Assembly: GCA_905250075.1 (NCBI GenBank)
Contig: CAJNOP010000037.1
Span: forward strand, 1,471,500 to 1,535,499
Source: Rotaria sp. Silwood1
Lineage: Eukaryota; Rotifera; Eurotatoria; Philodinida; Philodinidae
Length of the DNA stretch: 64,000 bases
Reading direction: 5' to 3'
Position 1 is the first letter of the stretch; every line of letters begins with the position of its first letter. The notes under the pieces were generated by a model. It made no database searches. It worked only from the letters and a program-made list of their open reading frames with translations, and was not told the DNA's origin. A program made the position numbers and the translations under genes. Below, piece after piece: positions 60,321-64,000 of the stretch.

Positions 60321-62343
60321 CTAGAAAAAAGAAAATCAATTTTTAAAGAAAAAATCGAACTCATTGTTGTTATGCCAATGAAAATTTCATTTAAAAATTT
60401 TCTTTTATTTACAGATATGAAAATAAAAAAAACAAGATTCAATCTATAATGTTTCAATTAGTAGTGGTCATGAAAACACCTGATCGCACATGATATCCAT
60501 ATTTTTTTTTGAGTTTGACTTAATGTAAAATGATGAATTGATAATTTCCATTCATAGCAATATTAATCAAATGATTCGTATGTTCAATGAAATTTTGTAC
60601 CGACGAAGTTATCAATAATATCAATCAAAATGAATAAATAATTCATTTTTATATGAGAATGATTGAATAATTTTTTCCAGGAAGCATTTTTCTTCTGAAA
60701 GCGTTATTTTCAACTACGAGAAAAATTTCCTAAAAATAAAAAACACAAAATTTAAGATTTCATCTAGTAAAGAATTTTCTCAATATTAATGACAATATTG
60801 TTTTCGATTTATACATTAAAGTTTTAATTAAAAACATCGAAATTTTTAATTGGCTGTCCTAATTTTGAAATATATGATAAAAAGGTTTCTTTTTAAGTCT
60901 TCACATCTTCAAACTTCCTTTTTTGATGATTATGATAAAACTAAATTTAAAAACGAGTTCTGAGTGAATTTTCATAGCTCTCAATATTCTTCTCTAAACT
61001 TTAATTGAAATACTATTCAAAGATTGTTGATTAAAATCATACGTCTTATTACTAAACTGTACTGGATTTTAAAGTGTTACACTTAATAATAAAACCCGTT
61101 GAAAATCAAATGCCATTAAAATGCATCAAACTTGTGTAATTCATGAAAGAATATCATTTTGTTCAAATATGTCTGAAAAATATTTCCTAAATAAATCTGA
61201 AAAATATTTCTGGTATTCCGAACTATTACTAAAATTCACGACGAAAGACAAGCGTTATTAACAAGGTGGTAGGAAAAATTTTAATACTAACAATTTTTAT
61301 TTTTTGATATAATTTAAAGCCATTAGCTCAAATTCAGGTAGTGACATTAGTAGGCAATGAGGTTCTTTTCTCTAATGCATTCTATACCAGAGTTTTATGA
61401 ATGAATTATGATGGCAATGTTTCTAAAAGATCAGATACGCTAGTTTTCAGATCTCAGAAAACTTTATCGGAATCACTTAAAAGAGCACACAATTCTAAAG
61501 AGAAAAAAAATGAGGAGTCGTTGCATTTTGAACAACTTTTCCTTAAAAACTTATAAACGTCACAAGAACTGTAAAAAAAAAGGTGTTTTTTTACGATACT
61601 TGTAGCGTTTGACATGAAGGTTGTAGAAAATACGGCGTCAGAGCATTTTCGTCAGAACTTTGGGCTCTATAAAAATGACATTGTTAAAAATTAGTTCTGT
61701 CAAAGTCTTCGAAGACCTAAAAACTAGTGTCGAATTTTTCAGAAAACTTGTTGTCATAGTTGATCTAAGAAATCTTGATATAGAATACATTAATTAGAAA
61801 ACTTCACTGACTGTTAAAATCACTATATGAATTCCAGCTAAGTACTTAAAATGATAGAAAAAATCAACAATACATTGTTGTTAAATATTTTTCCACCATC
61901 TTATTTCTCAGCTATTTGTATAATCTATATAAACTCAGTTTTTGTACTCAATCATACACGTGGATTGTGTAAATGCTTCTAAGGTATGTTGATTTTACAG
62001 CTACTGAAAAAACAAATGAACAGTATTGTAATTTCATTCATTTTATTCTATTAAATTAATATAACTTAAAACTAGGAATGAAATATTACTTGATTATATT
62101 CATTTTTCTTCCATTTGTTGATTTGAATCTATTGAACATGAGAACAGCCACTTAAATTATTATCAACACCAAAAAACAAATTCAGTCTTTCTATTGTAAG
62201 CATTAGAAACAATGCTATGAACACGAAAGTAACAAGAAGAACAAGTGGCGTTTCATTCTGATTGCAGAAAAAATTCAACCAATGATTAAATTTCTTGTTA
62301 GATGACAGTAATTTTTGAAAAGTTTTTTTCTTTTTTTTTTTTA
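60321..62343. other. Divergent intergenic region
   Basis: Separates the 5' ends of SREK1 (minus) and RAP1GDS1 (plus). No coding exon was recognised; it is AT-rich with poly-A/T tracts. Confidence 0.5.
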
Positions 62344-62359
62344 CAGGTTTATCGTAAAT

Positions 62360-64000
62360 ATGTATACAAATAATGATATTGATACATTTCTTAAAAAAAT
62401 AATCGATAGTCAACATCAAACATCCCAAAATGGTAAAAAATAATTGAAGTTCACATTTTTTTAAAATGTAAAAACATTTTCTCTATTGTATTATTTAGCT
62501 AACGAGACAGAAACATCAATTGTTCAATTGAGATCAGAAATTGATAAAAATATATTAAAAAATTTAATTAATCAAAAAATCGATTATCGACATAAAGTGA
62601 TTCGACTTTTAGCTGAAATTTGTAAAGATGGTACAATAAAAAAAAAATATATATATATATATTAATTTATTTGATAATTTTTGGTTTGTTATCATTCATT
62701 GATTTTAGAATCTCAACGATATGAATGTGTAAAATTAGATTTTATATCTTCATTAAAAGATCCTTTACAATCTGGTACTATTCAAGAAAAAATTGAATCA
62801 TGTCGTGCAATAGGAAATATGTGTTATGAAAATGGTTTGAAGATTTTTCATTCAAAACATTTTGCTTTATATTCAATAAATTTTTCATTTAGCTGATGGT
62901 TGTGATTCAGTATTTAATATCATTGGTATAGATACTTTATTTGATGTATGTCGATATTCATGTGAAACAAATGAAAATGAAAATGGACAATTACGAATGA
63001 TGACATTAGGTGCATTACATAATATTATTAATTCAAATGGTAAAATATGATTAATAAAGTAAATTTTATATGTGCCTTTTTTTTTTGTTTTCAATTTAGA
63101 AAAAGTTGCCGAATCAATATTGAAAGAAAATTTATTTCAAATATTTCTTCTTTATATACCATATTTATCTGAATCAAAAATAATCTTATTTTTATTTTCA
63201 ATGTGTGCTAATATGATCGATCATGATACAAGTATGAATATAATTTTCCCATACACTCATCTAAAAGAGTAATAAAAAGGATAATATCAAGTGTCGAACT
63301 CATTTTTGAAACCATATCGTTGTTAAAACTAAGAAATCCTTAACAAAAATATACCTATATTATTTCTTAGATAACAATTTGATATAAAAATAATTCATTA
63401 TCCTAACGATAAAGAAAACGAAACTTTTGCATATATTCTTCACTCTATCATAGAAAATTAAACAACAGAGTTTTTCTTTATAAAATTCATTGAGTATATT
63501 AAAACTCAATATTTTGTCGAATTTAGAATGTGAAAAACTTATTTCGAGTCATTTATTATCTGAAATTGGAAATCAAATAACTGAATCAAATATATATGAT
63601 AATCGTATTGTTATTTTACCGTATTTACTCGAAGCATGTGAAGAAGGTTTGTTTGTTTTTTTTTTTTTACTTAAACCAAAAAACTACATTTCTCTCTCCT
63701 ATTCAGATGGTGTAAAAGAAGAATTATGTTCATCATTATTTTATTATAAATTAATAAATTTATGTGAACAATATGCTGGACAAGATGAAGAATTTCTTCG
63801 TGAAGCATGTTATTTACTTGTGGTTCTTATAACAACAGGTTTATATATTTTTTGAAAATTTTTATAATAATTCACTTAACTTTATTATTTAGATAAATCA
63901 ATTGATCATTTATTAACATCGAATAAATATGATTTACTTGAATACGGTATATCATGGTTAGAAAATTCAAATTTACAATTAAAAATGACTGGTGCATTAA
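62360..64000 (+). CDS. RAP1GDS1: Armadillo-repeat GEF SmgGDS (RAP1GDS1), 5' part
   Basis: Cytosolic chaperone-like exchange factor for small GTPases with a polybasic tail (RhoA, Rap1). Exons: 62360-62432, 62499-62630, 62709-62834, 62893-63039, 63100-63231, 63527-63646, 63707-63838, 63893 to the window end; all introns are in phase 1, as expected if each exon codes about one armadillo repeat. Recognisable family blocks are SCRAIGNMCYEN, MMTLGALHNIINSN and YGISWLENSNLQLKMTGAL, the last matching the LSWIPSNNHQLQLAGAL region of the human protein. The gene continues beyond the window, so about the first 320 residues are seen. An acceptor (poly-T, ACAG) lies 13 nt before the ATG. Confidence 0.88.

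Noticed and set aside
62129..62428. Minus-strand hydrophobic frame
   Set aside because: Overlaps the first RAP1GDS1 exon antisense and shows no conserved motif.
1..64000. Search for CRISPR arrays, bacterial operons or phage genes
   Set aside because: Intron-rich animal genes throughout; no direct-repeat/spacer array or prokaryotic gene was seen.

Overview
The window is nuclear DNA of a small-genome animal, not of a bacterium. It is AT-rich, and its genes are broken into many short exons by introns of mostly about 45-70 bp with GT-AG ends. The encoded proteins are metazoan: an SLC4 bicarbonate transporter, a Shaker-type Kv channel, SMPD2, PSMD7, SREK1, RAP1GDS1 and a TAP-like ABC transporter. 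Almost every start codon has a pyrimidine-tract-plus-AG splice acceptor 0-32 nt upstream, which suggests spliced-leader trans-splicing. With the low GC, tiny introns and many short non-autonomous transposons, a bdelloid rotifer is my best guess. That is an inference; no taxonomic marker is present.

Layout: 1-1163 is a large imperfect inverted repeat that reaches into the 3' end of an SLC4 Na+/bicarbonate transporter gene (minus strand, 20 exons, 1147-8392). 8393-14494 has no recognisable gene. 14503-15667 is a hAT-type non-autonomous element with 20-bp perfect inverted ends and an 8-bp target duplication, carrying a minisatellite and a tRNA-like Pol III promoter. 15676-19521 holds dispersed repeats and a 10-N assembly gap. 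19522-33099 contains three minus-strand genes, in transcription order PSMD7, SMPD2 (neutral sphingomyelinase) and a TAPL/ABCB9-like transporter. SMPD2 and the ABC gene are only 72 bp apart, as expected of an operon.

A BAP18-like gene (33369-33749, plus strand) is divergent from PSMD7. An unrecognised 541-residue, six-exon gene lies at 36053-38510. A 17-exon nucleolin-like RNA-binding protein occupies 40793-44419 (minus). A divergent Shaker-type potassium channel occupies 45652-48859 (minus). A FAM185A-like gene lies at 51879-54132 (minus) with a complete Helitron in one intron. Two hAT-like MITEs lie at 56.4-57.4 kb. SREK1 (57909-60320, minus) follows, and RAP1GDS1/SmgGDS begins at 62360 and runs off the right end.

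The gene set is housekeeping and signalling (proteasome, splicing, nucleolus, sphingolipid metabolism, ion transport) with no obvious shared pathway. The accessory material is transposon-derived: several of the long introns clearly contain an inserted repeat while the remaining introns keep a length near 50 bp. The most interesting points are the putative trans-splicing/operon organisation, two splice junctions that cannot be joined in frame by obvious GT-AG rules, the unusual pore of the potassium channel, and several complete MITE/Helitron insertions with recognisable target sites.
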